From: an uncultured Burkholderiales bacterium
Lineage (GTDB): Bacteria; Pseudomonadota; Gammaproteobacteria; Burkholderiales; Burkholderiaceae_C
Assembly: GCA_903956845.1 (NCBI GenBank)
Contig: CAJBOO010000180.1
Location: 1-64,000 of the forward strand
Reading direction: 5' to 3'
DNA: 64,000 nt
Under the pieces are notes generated by a model. That model had not been told where the DNA came from and ran no database searches. It was given only the letters and a program-made list of their open reading frames with translations. Below, piece by piece: positions 54,048 through 63,501 of this stretch (positions within the stretch are counted from its first letter, which is position 1; every line of letters begins with the position of its first letter). The translations under genes were made by a program, and so were the position numbers.

Positions 54048-54998
54048 ATGAAATTACTCTTCGTTGCCGACCCGCTGCCCACCTTCAAGATCCACAAGGA
54101 CAGCACCTTTGCCATGATGCGCGAGGCACAGGCGCGAGGCCATGAGGTCTGGACTTGCGACACCACAGACTTGCAGTGGCAAAGTGGGCAATCGGTCAGT
54201 GCCGCCCTGCAGCACATCCACCTGACGGGTCAGACTGACGGTTGGTACACCACGCTGCAGACCGAGGTCTTGCCACTGCACCGCATGGACGCGGTGCTGA
54301 TGCGCAAAGACCCGCCTTTTGACAATGAATATTTTTACGCCACCCATTTGTTGAGCCAGGCGGCCAACGAAGGCGCAAAGGTGTTCAACAACCCTGCTGC
54401 TTTGCGTGAGCATCCCGAAAAACTCGCTTTGATGGCCTTTGCGCAGTTCGCCAGCCCCACCTTGGTCACGCGACAAGCCGATGCGGTGCGAGCTTTTCAC
54501 GCCGAGCACCAAGACATCATCTTGAAGCCCTTGGATGGCATGGGCGGCATGGGTATTTTTCGGGTCAAAGCCGACGGGCTCAACCTGGGTTCGATCATTG
54601 AAACCCTCAACCAAGATGGCCGCCAAACCCTGATGGTGCAGAAATTTTTGCCCGCTATCACCCAGGGGGACAAGCGGGTGTTGTTGATCAACGGACAGCC
54701 TGTCCCGTTCGCGCTGGCGCGCATTCCCCAAGGCAATGAGGTGCGTGGCAATTTGGCCGCGGGTGGCAAGGGCGTGGCGCAAGCCTTGAGCGAGCGTGAC
54801 CTGACGATTGCCCAGGCCATGGGCCCTGTCTTGGCCGCGCGTGGCTTGTTCTTGGTGGGTTTGGACATCATCGGTGACTGCTTAACCGAAGTGAATGTGA
54901 CCAGCCCCACAGGCTTTCGCGAAATCATGGACCAAACCGGTTTCGATGTGGCTGCCATGTTCATGGACGCGCTCACCCAGCAAATCCCAAACGCCTGA
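54048..54998 (+). CDS. gshB: Glutathione synthetase
   Basis: Joins gamma-glutamylcysteine and glycine with ATP; an ATP-grasp enzyme. The start at 54048 gives 316 residues (MKLLFVADPLPTFKIHKDST). Substrate and ATP regions RKDPPFDNEYFYATHLL, ILKPLDGMGGMGIFRV and EVNVTSPTGFREI are conserved. It follows kup by 42 bases and precedes the photolyase-like gene by 23 bases. Confidence 0.95.
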   Translation: MKLLFVADPLPTFKIHKDSTFAMMREAQARGHEVWTCDTTDLQWQSGQSVSAALQHIHLTGQTDGWYTTLQTEVLPLHRMDAVLMRKDPPFDNEYFYATHLLSQAANEGAKVFNNPAALREHPEKLALMAFAQFASPTLVTRQADAVRAFHAEHQDIILKPLDGMGGMGIFRVKADGLNLGSIIETLNQDGRQTLMVQKFLPAITQGDKRVLLINGQPVPFALARIPQGNEVRGNLAAGGKGVAQALSERDLTIAQAMGPVLAARGLFLVGLDIIGDCLTEVNVTSPTGFREIMDQTGFDVAAMFMDALTQQIPNA

Positions 54999-55021
54999 AC
55001 GGGCTGTTGAGCTCTCGTGCG

Positions 55022-56239
55022 ATGAAACTCTTTGTGGAACAAGCCCTGTTTGAGCCGAGCGCGTCGGCTGCTCAGTCGCGCTTGACGGCAATACGCCCGT
55101 TTGAGTATTCCCAAAGCCGCAACCATCTTGATGGCGCAGTGAGCATGCTCTCGCCTTACCTCACCCATGGTTTTTTGACCGTGCCCGAAGTGGCCGCGCA
55201 TGTCTACAAAGTACACCGCATGAGCGTTCAGCACAAATTTATTTTCGAGCTGGCTTGGCGCGAATACTTCTTGCACGTGCACGACGCCCTGGGCGACGAC
55301 ATCTTCAAGGATTTGCACGAGGGGGTATTGCCTGCCGACGCCTATAGCCAAAGCCTGCCAGACGATGTGCGCGACGGTTCAACCGGTGTGCCCGTCATCG
55401 ATCAGGCGGTGCGGCAGTTGTATTTCAATGGCTACTTGCACAACCATGCCAGGCTGTGGTTGGCCAGTTACTTGGTACACATGCGCAAGGTGCACTGGCG
55501 GGTGGGCGCGGATTGGATGTACAGCCATTTGCTCGATGGCGACATCGCCAGCAACCACCTGAGCTGGCAATGGGTGGCGGGCACTGGCAGCCGCAAGCCG
55601 TATTTGTTCAACGCGGCCAATGTCGCGGTGCATGCCCCTGAGGTGTGGCACAGCCCGAACACCGTGATCGACAAAGACATGGAGATCATCGAAATGATCT
55701 CTCATAGCCAAGCCACCTTCACCCAAAAAACCTCATACCACGTCAAAGTGCACGAACCCGAGTTGCTGGACAAGCCGCCTCCCGAGGCCGACTTGGTGGC
55801 CAGCGGCTTGGCGGCAGACAAGTTGATTGACCGCGATGTGTGGTGGATTCACCCCTGGTCTTTGTCCGAGCAAGCACCCCCCCATCTGCCTGAGGGAGCG
55901 ATGCGTGTGGCGGCTTGCTGGCATGAATGGACACAGGTGCATCCCTGGAACACCGCGCGTTGGCTGTTTGTGGCGCGAGGCATGCACCAGGTGGCTTCGC
56001 ATTGCTGGTTCGAGGACGCGGCACGCTTGACTGACATCTTTAGCAAGGCGCGCACAGTGCATGTGTGGGACCACCGCGCTTTGCCCGACTGGCCTGGCGT
56101 CCATTGGGTGCGCCACCCCGCACCCCGCTTATGGCCCAGACAAGAGGAGCGCAGCCCCTCTTTCTCTCACTGGTGGAGCAAGGTCACGCGCTACAAGCAG
56201 TCCATACCGCAGTTGCTGCGCAACCTGCAAGGCCCTTAG
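55022..56239 (+). CDS. Photolyase-like FAD-binding protein lacking the N-terminal antenna domain
   Basis: A 405-residue protein that starts almost directly with the photolyase FAD-binding helical domain ([19 protein letters not shown]). That domain is complete: [52 protein letters not shown]. True photolyases and cryptochromes have an alpha/beta domain of about 130-200 residues before this point; here it is absent. Instead about 170 residues follow it ([15 protein letters not shown] onward), with no motif I recognise. Function, repair or signalling, is uncertain. It overlaps the convergent glcB by 4 bases. Confidence 0.85.
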   Translation: MKLFVEQALFEPSASAAQSRLTAIRPFEYSQSRNHLDGAVSMLSPYLTHGFLTVPEVAAHVYKVHRMSVQHKFIFELAWREYFLHVHDALGDDIFKDLHEGVLPADAYSQSLPDDVRDGSTGVPVIDQAVRQLYFNGYLHNHARLWLASYLVHMRKVHWRVGADWMYSHLLDGDIASNHLSWQWVAGTGSRKPYLFNAANVAVHAPEVWHSPNTVIDKDMEIIEMISHSQATFTQKTSYHVKVHEPELLDKPPPEADLVASGLAADKLIDRDVWWIHPWSLSEQAPPHLPEGAMRVAACWHEWTQVHPWNTARWLFVARGMHQVASHCWFEDAARLTDIFSKARTVHVWDHRALPDWPGVHWVRHPAPRLWPRQEERSPSFSHWWSKVTRYKQSIPQLLRNLQGP

Positions 56240-58440
56240 GCCGCTTTCACTTTCAAACGCCAGGCATGCAACAAAGGCTCGGTGTAGCCGCTGGGTTGTG
56301 CCTTGCCTTTGAACACCAAGTCGGTGGCCGCCAAGTAGGCTTTGGAGGTGTTGAAGTGCCCAGCCATCGGTTGGTACAAGCGGTCGCCGGCGTTTTGTTT
56401 GTCGACCACGGCGGCCATGCGTTCAAAGCTTGCACGCACCTGTGACTCGCTCACCACGCCATGGTGCAACCAGTTGGCGATGTGTTGGCTGGAGATGCGC
56501 AAAGTGGCGCGGTCTTCCATCAGTCCCACGTTGTGGATGTCGGGGACTTTGGAGCAGCCCACGCCCTGGTCGACCCAGCGCACCACATAGCCCAAGATGC
56601 CTTGCACGTTGTTGTCCAGCTCTTGCTGCTTCTCAGCATCGCTCCAGTTGGCTTTGGCGACCACGGGCACGGTGAGCAGGTCTTTCAACAAAGACGCGCG
56701 TTCTTTGTCGGCATCGATCTTTTCGAGTTCTTTTTGCACATCGCTCACCAGCACTTGGTGGTAGTGCATGGCGTGCAGGGTGGCACCCGTGGGGCTGGGT
56801 ACCCACGCAGTGTTGGCACCTGCTTTGGGATGCGCGATTTTTTGTTTCAGCATCTCGGCCATCAGGTCGGGCATGGCCCACATGCCTTTGCCGATCTGCG
56901 CTTTGCCCCGCAAACCGCAAGCCAAGCCCACCAGGACGTTGTTGCGCTCGTAGGCCTGTATCCAGGCACTGCTCTTCATGTCGCCCTTGCGCAGCATGGG
57001 GCCAGCGAGCATGGCGGTGTGCATTTCGTCGCCGGTGCGGTCCAAGAAGCCGGTGTTGATGAAGGCCACACGGCTGGCTGCAGCGGCGATACAGGCTTTC
57101 AGATTGACGCTGGTGCGGCGCTCTTCGTCCATGATGCCCAGTTTGACCGTGCTGTCAGCCAAGCCCAAGACCTGCTCGACGCGGCTAAACAGCTCGGAGG
57201 CAAAGGCCACTTCGGCTGGGCCGTGCATCTTGGGTTTCACGATGTAGACCGAGCCGGTGCGGGAATTGCGGATGCCATTGGCACCATGACCTTGCAGGTC
57301 ATGCAGGGCGATGGTGGTGGTCACCATGGCGTCCATGATGCCCTCGGGGATTTCATGCATCTGACCATCTGCGCCTTGGTACAGGATGGCGGGGTTGGTC
57401 ATCAAATGACCCACGTTGCGCAAAAACAAGAGCGAGCGGCCATGTAATTTGACTTGGGCATCGCCCTTTGGCGAGTGGTACACACGGTCTGGGTTCAAAC
57501 CGCGCTTGAAACTGCTGCCGCCTTTGCTCACGTCCTCGGTCAGTGTGCCTTTCAAAATGCCCAGCCAGTTGCTGTAAGCAAGGAGTTTGTCGTCCGCATC
57601 CACCGCAGCCACCGAGTCTTCCAGGTCGAGGATGGTGGACAAAGCGGCTTCGACCACCAGGTCGCAGACATGGGCAGGATCGGTCGCGCCGATCGGGTGT
57701 TGGCCATTGATTTGGATGTCCAGGTGCAAGCCGTTGTGCACCAGCAATACCGACGAGGGGTGTGCCGCATCGCCTTGGTAGCCCACCAACTGTTTGGGGT
57801 TGGCCAAACCAACCGATTTGCCGCCTTTGAGCGTGACCAGCAACTGGCCTTTGACGATGCTGTAGCCAGTGGAATGGATGTGCGAGCCGGATGTCAAAGG
57901 AGCCGTGCGATCGAGCACGTAGCGTGCATATTCAATGACTTTGGCGCCGCGTTTGTCGTTGTAGCCAGGGCCTTTGGCGCAACCGTCGGCCTCGGAGATC
58001 GCGTCGGTGCCGTACAAAGCGTCGTACAGCGAACCCCAACGGGCATTGGCTGCGTTCAAGGCGTAACGCGCATTCAAAATGGGCACCACCAGTTGTGGAC
58101 CGGCCTGGGTGGCGAGCTCTGCGTCGACGTTCGCCGTGGTGGCTTTGACTTTGGCGGGCACGGGGACCAAATAACCGATTTGCGTCAAGAAAGCCTGGTA
58201 GGCCTTCATGTCGGTGACGGGACCAGGATGGGCGCTGTGCCAATGGTCCAGTTCGGTTTGCAAACGGTCGCGTTCGGCCAACAAAGCCTGGTTTTTGGGG
58301 GCCAAGTCTTGCACCAAGGCGTCAAAACCTTTCCAAAAAGTCACACTGGACACGCCAGTGCCGGGCAACACCTGTTTGTCAATGAATTCGTACAAATGGG
58401 TGGCCACTTGGAGCTTGTAGAGGGAGGTGCGGTCAGTCAT
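56236..58440 (-). CDS. glcB: Malate synthase G
   Basis: Condenses glyoxylate and acetyl-CoA to malate. It has 734 residues, the long monomeric G form. The conserved TIM-barrel segments [38 protein letters not shown] and [10 protein letters not shown]-like ([17 protein letters not shown]) regions carry the catalytic residues. It is transcribed towards the photolyase-like gene, with overlapping stop codons (TAA on this strand, TAG on the other). It diverges from the outer-membrane barrel gene. No isocitrate lyase is in the window. Confidence 0.95.
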   Translation of the reverse strand: MTDRTSLYKLQVATHLYEFIDKQVLPGTGVSSVTFWKGFDALVQDLAPKNQALLAERDRLQTELDHWHSAHPGPVTDMKAYQAFLTQIGYLVPVPAKVKATTANVDAELATQAGPQLVVPILNARYALNAANARWGSLYDALYGTDAISEADGCAKGPGYNDKRGAKVIEYARYVLDRTAPLTSGSHIHSTGYSIVKGQLLVTLKGGKSVGLANPKQLVGYQGDAAHPSSVLLVHNGLHLDIQINGQHPIGATDPAHVCDLVVEAALSTILDLEDSVAAVDADDKLLAYSNWLGILKGTLTEDVSKGGSSFKRGLNPDRVYHSPKGDAQVKLHGRSLLFLRNVGHLMTNPAILYQGADGQMHEIPEGIMDAMVTTTIALHDLQGHGANGIRNSRTGSVYIVKPKMHGPAEVAFASELFSRVEQVLGLADSTVKLGIMDEERRTSVNLKACIAAAASRVAFINTGFLDRTGDEMHTAMLAGPMLRKGDMKSSAWIQAYERNNVLVGLACGLRGKAQIGKGMWAMPDLMAEMLKQKIAHPKAGANTAWVPSPTGATLHAMHYHQVLVSDVQKELEKIDADKERASLLKDLLTVPVVAKANWSDAEKQQELDNNVQGILGYVVRWVDQGVGCSKVPDIHNVGLMEDRATLRISSQHIANWLHHGVVSESQVRASFERMAAVVDKQNAGDRLYQPMAGHFNTSKAYLAATDLVFKGKAQPSGYTEPLLHAWRLKVKAA

Positions 58441-58515
58441 GCAGGGCTTTCTTGATATTTGTCAGAGAAGGACAGGGGTTTTCACCGATAATTTTCCATT
58501 TTAAGGAGTCGCGAG

Positions 58516-59151
58516 ATGGGACGTTTGAAAGCACTGTTGTTGGCCATTGGGCTGGTGACCTCTGGGGTGGCCATGGCCGAGTCTGAATTCAGCATCATGA
58601 GTGGCATCCAGGCCTCTCCCCACTCCACAGTTCACACCGCACAAGGCGATTCCTTCTATACCAGTTGGGAAGGCAAGTCCTTGTCCTTTCCGCCTTACTA
58701 CCTGTTTCGCTATACCAACTGGGTCAATGACGACTGGGGCTATGCCGTCAATTTTGCCCACGCCAAAGCGTATGCCGATCCCCCAACCCGGGTCGCGAAT
58801 GGTTTCACCGTGTTGGAGTTCACCGACGGCGCCAACCCCTTGACCATCATGACCATGCGACGCTTTGAAACCATGGGCGGCTACCGTCCTTATGCTGGCC
58901 TGGGTGTGGGCATTTCTTTGCCCCACGTCGAAGAAGAGCGCAACGGCGGTGTCAAAACATTCGGCTACCAATACGGCGGCCCCGTCTTGGTGGGGACAGG
59001 CGGTGTCAGCTATGACCTGAATGACAAATGGCGTTTGAACACCGAACTGCAGGTCCACTACCTGAAATTGGATGTGCGTGTGGCAGGTGGCCGTCTGAAA
59101 ACCAACCTGATCACCAACGCCATCAACATCGGGGCCAGCTACCGCTTCTGA
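58516..59151 (+). CDS. Small outer-membrane beta-barrel protein of unknown function
   Basis: A 211-residue secreted protein with a signal peptide of about 21 residues ([21 protein letters not shown]). The mature part alternates aromatic and polar residues and ends in Y-R-F, the C-terminal aromatic signal of outer-membrane barrels. Repeated strand-turn patterns such as [42 protein letters not shown] suggest an 8-strand barrel of the OmpW/lipid A oxidase-like type. I cannot name it. The ribosome binding site is AAGGAG. argS begins 3 bases after it, so the two appear to be co-transcribed. Confidence 0.75.
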   Translation: MGRLKALLLAIGLVTSGVAMAESEFSIMSGIQASPHSTVHTAQGDSFYTSWEGKSLSFPPYYLFRYTNWVNDDWGYAVNFAHAKAYADPPTRVANGFTVLEFTDGANPLTIMTMRRFETMGGYRPYAGLGVGISLPHVEEERNGGVKTFGYQYGGPVLVGTGGVSYDLNDKWRLNTELQVHYLKLDVRVAGGRLKTNLITNAINIGASYRF

Positions 59152-59153
59152 CC

Positions 59154-60851
59154 ATGCAACTTGTTCACCAGGAGATGCAAGCTGCGCTGGCGCTGGCACT
59201 CGAAACCGTGTCCCCGGGCAGTGCCAGCAAAGCCCAGTTTGAATCTCCCAAGGTGGCAGCCCATGGCGATTGGGCGGTCACGGCCGCCATGCAATTGGCC
59301 AAGCCACTGCAACGCAATCCACGAGAGGTGGCGCAAGACTTGCAACAACTTTTGCTGGCGTCGCCTGCAGGCCAGCGCTGGTTGGCGGGCGTTGACATTG
59401 CCGGGCCAGGCTTTTTGAACCTGCGCTTGAAGCCCCAAGCTAAGCAACAGGTGGTGCGTGAGGTGCTGCAAGCGGGTGCGCAGTTCGGTCGACAAGCCGC
59501 CAACGGGCAGCGTTTGTTGGTGGAGTTTGTGTCGGCCAATCCCACCGGCCCCTTGCACGTGGGTCACGGGCGGCAAGCCGCCTTGGGTGACGCGATTTGC
59601 CATCTGTTTGATACCCAAGGCTGGTCGGTGCATCGCGAGTTCTATTACAACGACGCGGGCGTGCAAATCCAAACACTGGCCACGTCGACCCAATGCCGTG
59701 CGAAAGGCCTGAAGCCTGGTGATGCCGCATGGCCTGAGAACGCCTACAACGGCGACTACATCCAAGACATCGCCGACGATTTCCAAGCGCAAAAAACCGT
59801 GCAAGCCGATGACCGCGCCTTCACGGCCAATGGGCAAGTCGACGACATCGCCAACATCCGCGATTTCGCGGTGGCTTATTTGCGTCACGAGCAAGACCTG
59901 GATTTACAGGCCTTTGCCGTCCAGTTTGACCATTACTATTTAGAGTCGAGCCTCTACACCGATGGCCGCGTGGCGCGGGCAGTGGCTTCGTTGCAAGCCT
60001 CTGGCCATACCTACGAAAGTGACGGCGCTTTGTGGTTGCGCTCGACCGATTTCGGTGATGACAAAGACCGCGTGATGCGCAAATCCGACGGCAGCTACAC
60101 CTATTTCGTGCCTGACGTGGCCTACCACTTGGCCAAATGGGAGCGCGGCTTCACCAAGGTGATCAACATCCAAGGCACCGACCACCACGGCACCATCGCC
60201 AGGGTGCGGGCGGGCCTGCAAGCGGCGTCACAACAACAAGGCCTGGAGATTCCGCCGGGCTACCCCGATTACGTGTTGCACACCATGGTGCGCGTGATGC
60301 GCGGCGGCGAGGAAGTGAAGATTTCCAAACGCGCGGGCAGTTACGTCACCTTGCGCGACCTGATCGAGTGGACCAGCAAAGACGCGGTGCGTTTCTTTTT
60401 GCTCAGCCGCAAGCCCGACACCGAATATGTGTTTGACGTGGACTTGGCGCTGGCCAAGAACAATGAAAACCCGGTGTACTACGTGCAGTACGCCCACGCC
60501 CGGATTTGCTCTATCTTGAAAACCTGGCAAGACCAAAGCGGCCAATCACTGCCTGCCTTGAGCGCCACCGACCTCACGCCCTTGGACAGCCCTGCTGCGC
60601 AAAGCCTGATGCTGCAACTCGCTCGCTTCCCACAGATGTTGACCCAAGCCTGCCACGACCTGGCTCCGCATGACGTGACTTTTTACCTGCGTGACCTGGC
60701 GGCCAGCTACCACAGCTATTACGATGCAGAGCGTATCTTGGTCGATGAACAAGCGGTGAAAGAGGCTCGCTTGGCCTTGATCGCGGCAACGGCCCAGGTG
60801 CTGCGCAATGGCTTGGCGGTGTTGGGTGTCTCCGCTCCACAAAGTATGTAA
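59154..60851 (+). CDS. argS: Arginyl-tRNA synthetase
   Basis: Charges tRNA(Arg). Starting at 59154 ([20 protein letters not shown]) it has 565 residues. The additional N-terminal domain is followed by the HIGH region [21 protein letters not shown] and [13 protein letters not shown]. The KMSKS equivalent lies at [15 protein letters not shown], and the anticodon domain ends the chain. An upstream in-frame extension lies inside the barrel gene and is rejected. The SPOR gene follows by 10 bases. Confidence 0.95.
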   Translation: MQLVHQEMQAALALALETVSPGSASKAQFESPKVAAHGDWAVTAAMQLAKPLQRNPREVAQDLQQLLLASPAGQRWLAGVDIAGPGFLNLRLKPQAKQQVVREVLQAGAQFGRQAANGQRLLVEFVSANPTGPLHVGHGRQAALGDAICHLFDTQGWSVHREFYYNDAGVQIQTLATSTQCRAKGLKPGDAAWPENAYNGDYIQDIADDFQAQKTVQADDRAFTANGQVDDIANIRDFAVAYLRHEQDLDLQAFAVQFDHYYLESSLYTDGRVARAVASLQASGHTYESDGALWLRSTDFGDDKDRVMRKSDGSYTYFVPDVAYHLAKWERGFTKVINIQGTDHHGTIARVRAGLQAASQQQGLEIPPGYPDYVLHTMVRVMRGGEEVKISKRAGSYVTLRDLIEWTSKDAVRFFLLSRKPDTEYVFDVDLALAKNNENPVYYVQYAHARICSILKTWQDQSGQSLPALSATDLTPLDSPAAQSLMLQLARFPQMLTQACHDLAPHDVTFYLRDLAASYHSYYDAERILVDEQAVKEARLALIAATAQVLRNGLAVLGVSAPQSM

Positions 60852-60861
60852 AGGATCAAAC

Positions 60862-61446
60862 ATGGCAGGCTTTGGCGCGCAACGCGGCAACACTTTTGTG
60901 GGTTTCATATTGGGCTTGGTGGTGGGCTTGACCGTGGCCTTGGTGGTGGCGATTTACGTCACCAAGGTGCCGATTCCGTTTTTGAACAAGGGATTGAGCC
61001 GCAACGCGGAGCAAGACGCGGCCGAAGAGAAGAAAAACAAAGACTGGGACCCCAATGCCCCTTTGTATGGCAAAAACCCCGCGGCCAACGCCCCAGCCAA
61101 AACAGACGAGCCTGCGCCCAAAGCGGCCGTGCCGCCACCTGCACCTGCACCCTCGGCCGCTGGCGAAGACCCCCTTGGCGATTTGGCCGCGAGCAAAGCC
61201 CGGGGTGACGAATTCCAGTACTTCATTCAGGTAGGCGCATTCCACTCCACAGAAGACGCCGAAGGCCAGCGCGCCAAGCTGGCTTTGGGTGGCTATGACC
61301 CCAAAATCTCCGAGCGCGACCAAGCGGGCAAAATGGTTTACCGTGTGCGTTTGGGGCCCTTTGACAGCAAGTCTGAGGCAGAGCAAATCCAGGCCAAACT
61401 CAAAAGCACTAAATTTGAATCAGCTTTGATTCGCGTCCAACGTTAA
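60862..61446 (+). CDS. SPOR domain protein (FtsN-like)
   Basis: A 194-residue bitopic protein. A membrane helix is at about residues 12-32 (FVGFILGLVVGLTVALVVAIYV), followed by a Pro/Ala-rich periplasmic linker and a C-terminal SPOR domain (FQYFIQVGAFHSTEDAEGQRAKLAL, VRLGPFDSKSEAEQIQAKL). SPOR domains bind glycan strands lacking stem peptides at the division septum. The gene lies between argS and dsbA, a neighbourhood known for the FtsN-like protein in this order. It is short compared with E. coli FtsN (319). Confidence 0.9.
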   Translation: MAGFGAQRGNTFVGFILGLVVGLTVALVVAIYVTKVPIPFLNKGLSRNAEQDAAEEKKNKDWDPNAPLYGKNPAANAPAKTDEPAPKAAVPPPAPAPSAAGEDPLGDLAASKARGDEFQYFIQVGAFHSTEDAEGQRAKLALGGYDPKISERDQAGKMVYRVRLGPFDSKSEAEQIQAKLKSTKFESALIRVQR

Positions 61447-61463
61447 TCGAGAAAGACAGCACC

Positions 61464-62108
61464 ATGAAACGCCGTGAATTCACCGCACTGACTTTGAGCA
61501 CCTTAAGCCCTCTGGCCTTGGCACCTGCTCAGGCACAAACACTCAGCTTCAAAGAAGGCACGGACTACTTGTCGCTCAAAAGCCGTGTACCGACTGAAGT
61601 GGGTAAAGGCAAGATCGAGGTATTGGAGTTCTTTTGGTACAACTGCCCGCACTGCAATGCTTTCGAACCCACGTTGAGCGCTTGGAGCAAGAAACTGCCC
61701 AAAGATGTTGAGCTCAAACGCGTGCCCGTGCGCTTTCGCGAAGACTTCGAGCCGCAGCAACGCGCCTACTATGTGCTCGAAGCCTTGGGCAAGGTAGAAG
61801 AGTTACAAGGCAAGATGTTTGCTGCCATCCATGTCGAACGGCAAAACCTGACTAAGCTGGATGCCTTGTTGGTGTGGTCCGAGAAAAACGGCATTCCTGC
61901 GAAGCAATTCACCGATTTATACAACTCCTTCTCGGTGATCGGCAAAGCCCGCCAAGCGGCCAAACTGCAAGAGCAATTCAAGGTGGAAGGGGTGCCAGCG
62001 CTGGGCATTGGCGGTCGTTTTTATGTAGACGGCAGCTTGTCTGGCAGCATGGAGCGGGCCCTTCAAATCACTGATTTCCTGACCGCGGAAATTCGCAAGG
62101 GACGTTGA
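61464..62108 (+). CDS. dsbA: Thiol:disulfide interchange protein DsbA/DsbL
   Basis: Periplasmic oxidant that forms disulfide bonds. It has 214 residues with a signal peptide of about 25 residues (MKRREFTALTLSTLSPLALA). The active site is Cys61-Pro-His-Cys64 in WYNCPHCNAF and the cis-proline loop is GVPALGIGG. It probably relies on DsbB encoded elsewhere. It follows the SPOR gene by 17 bases and precedes lptA by 61 bases. Confidence 0.94.
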   Translation: MKRREFTALTLSTLSPLALAPAQAQTLSFKEGTDYLSLKSRVPTEVGKGKIEVLEFFWYNCPHCNAFEPTLSAWSKKLPKDVELKRVPVRFREDFEPQQRAYYVLEALGKVEELQGKMFAAIHVERQNLTKLDALLVWSEKNGIPAKQFTDLYNSFSVIGKARQAAKLQEQFKVEGVPALGIGGRFYVDGSLSGSMERALQITDFLTAEIRKGR

Positions 62109-62143
62109 TTTTTGGGCAAGTTATGCCCCTACAATGCGGGCAT
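62105..62143 (+). promoter_or_regulatory. Candidate lptA promoter with a dyad across the -10 box
   Basis: TTGATT (62105-62110) and TACAAT (62130-62135) are 19 bases apart. The -10 box sits inside an inverted repeat with arms ATGCCC (62123-62128) and GGGCAT (62138-62143), which could be an operator. Transcription would start near 62142, after the upstream ATG at 62134, favouring the later start for lptA. Confidence 0.4.
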
Positions 62144-62169
62144 TACCTTGTTCCAGCAATTTCCGTGCC

Positions 62170-62730
62170 TTGAAAAATTCGATCGTTCTTTCTTGTCTGG
62201 CCATCCTGATGGCCTTGCCCGTGCCGGCCCTGGCAGAGCAAGCCGACCGCAACAAGCCCATGAACATCGAAGCCGACAACCTGGACCACGACGAACTCAA
62301 GCAAATCAGTGTGTTCACTGGCCGCGTGGTGGCCACCAAAGGGACCATCACCTTGCGCGGCAGCCGCTTGGAAGTCAGACAAGACCCCGAGGGATACCAA
62401 TACGGCGTGCTCACCGCTGACAAAGGCCAACGCGCATTCTTTCGCCAAAAGCGCGAGGCAGTGGACGAGTGGATGGAAGGCGAGAGCGAACAAATCGATT
62501 ACGACAGCAAGGCCGACCGGGTGGTGCTGCTCAAGCGTGCTGACTTTCGCCGATACCGAGGCACCGTACTGAGCGACCAAATGTCGGGTCAACGCATCGT
62601 GTATGAAAACCTCACAGATCAATTCTCCGTCGACGGGCAGCTCGGGGGCGCTAAACCCACCGGCGGCAGCCCCACGGGTCGTGTGCGAGCGGTGCTGACA
62701 CCGCGCAACAACGACGGGGCCGCCAAGTGA
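62170..62730 (+). CDS. lptA: Lipopolysaccharide transport periplasmic protein LptA
   Basis: Periplasmic bridge that carries lipopolysaccharide to the outer membrane. I choose the TTG at 62170 because it gives a clean signal peptide ([22 protein letters not shown]) and lies after the probable promoter. An ATG at 62134 is open too and would add 12 residues. From 62170 it has 186 residues. The OstA-like repeat region is complete ([28 protein letters not shown]). Its stop overlaps the lptB start. lptC is not directly upstream. Confidence 0.9.
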   Translation: MKNSIVLSCLAILMALPVPALAEQADRNKPMNIEADNLDHDELKQISVFTGRVVATKGTITLRGSRLEVRQDPEGYQYGVLTADKGQRAFFRQKREAVDEWMEGESEQIDYDSKADRVVLLKRADFRRYRGTVLSDQMSGQRIVYENLTDQFSVDGQLGGAKPTGGSPTGRVRAVLTPRNNDGAAK

Positions 62731-63488
62731 GCACCGCCCCCGCTGTGACAGACCGATTGGTGGCGCAGCATTTGCAAAAGTCCTATACCGGCCGCCAGGT
62801 CGTGCAAGACGTCAGCATCTCCGTGGGCAAAGGCGAAGTCGTGGGCTTGCTCGGCCCCAATGGCGCAGGCAAGACCACGTCCTTCTACATGATCGTTGGT
62901 TTGGTCAGGGCTGACGGCGGCACCATCACCATCGATGGCATTCCAGCTGAACACTTGCCCATTCACCAACGCGCCCGCATGGGCTTGAGTTATTTGCCGC
63001 AAGAGGCCTCGATTTTTCGCAAACTCAATGTGGCTGACAACGTGCGCGCCGTCTTGGAGTTGCAACAGGACCAAGCCGGTCAATCGCTGACCAAGCCCGT
63101 GATCGAAGCGCGCTTGACCGCGCTGCTGCAGGAGTTGCGCATTGAGCACTTGCGCGATTCGTCTGCGCTGTCGTTGTCGGGCGGCGAGCGCCGCCGCGTG
63201 GAAATCGCCCGCGCCTTGGCCACCCAACCACGCTACATCTTGCTTGACGAGCCCTTTGCAGGCATTGACCCGATCGCGGTGTTGGAGATCCAGCGCATCA
63301 TCGGTTTCTTGAAAGCCAAGGGCATCGGCGTGCTGATCACCGACCACAATGTGCGTGAAACCTTGGGCATCTGTGACCACGCCAGCATCATCAGCGATGG
63401 CCGCGTGCTGGCCGAAGGCACGCCACAGTCCATCGTCGCCAACCCCGAGGTGCGTCGGGTGTACCTGGGCGAAAACTTCCGGATGTGA
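62727..63488 (+). CDS. lptB: LPS export ABC transporter ATP-binding protein LptB
   Basis: ATPase that powers lipopolysaccharide extraction from the inner membrane with LptFG. It has 253 residues with a GTG start overlapping the lptA stop. Walker [10 protein letters not shown] is near residues 43-51, the signature [15 protein letters not shown] follows, and Walker [13 protein letters not shown] is intact. The C-terminus [12 protein letters not shown] is the usual LptB ending. rpoN begins 13 bases later, giving the classic lptA-lptB-rpoN order. Confidence 0.96.
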   Translation: MSTAPAVTDRLVAQHLQKSYTGRQVVQDVSISVGKGEVVGLLGPNGAGKTTSFYMIVGLVRADGGTITIDGIPAEHLPIHQRARMGLSYLPQEASIFRKLNVADNVRAVLELQQDQAGQSLTKPVIEARLTALLQELRIEHLRDSSALSLSGGERRRVEIARALATQPRYILLDEPFAGIDPIAVLEIQRIIGFLKAKGIGVLITDHNVRETLGICDHASIISDGRVLAEGTPQSIVANPEVRRVYLGENFRM

Positions 63489-63501
63489 GGGGAGGACAGC
63501 C

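Noticed and set aside
56236-56239. Overlapping stop codons of glcB and the photolyase-like gene as a sign of a sequencing error
   Set aside because: Both proteins end at their natural C-termini, and convergent genes with overlapping stops are common in compact genomes.
62134-62169. ATG at 62134 as the lptA start
   Set aside because: It lacks a Shine-Dalgarno sequence, overlaps the likely -10 box and spoils the signal peptide. It remains a possible alternative.
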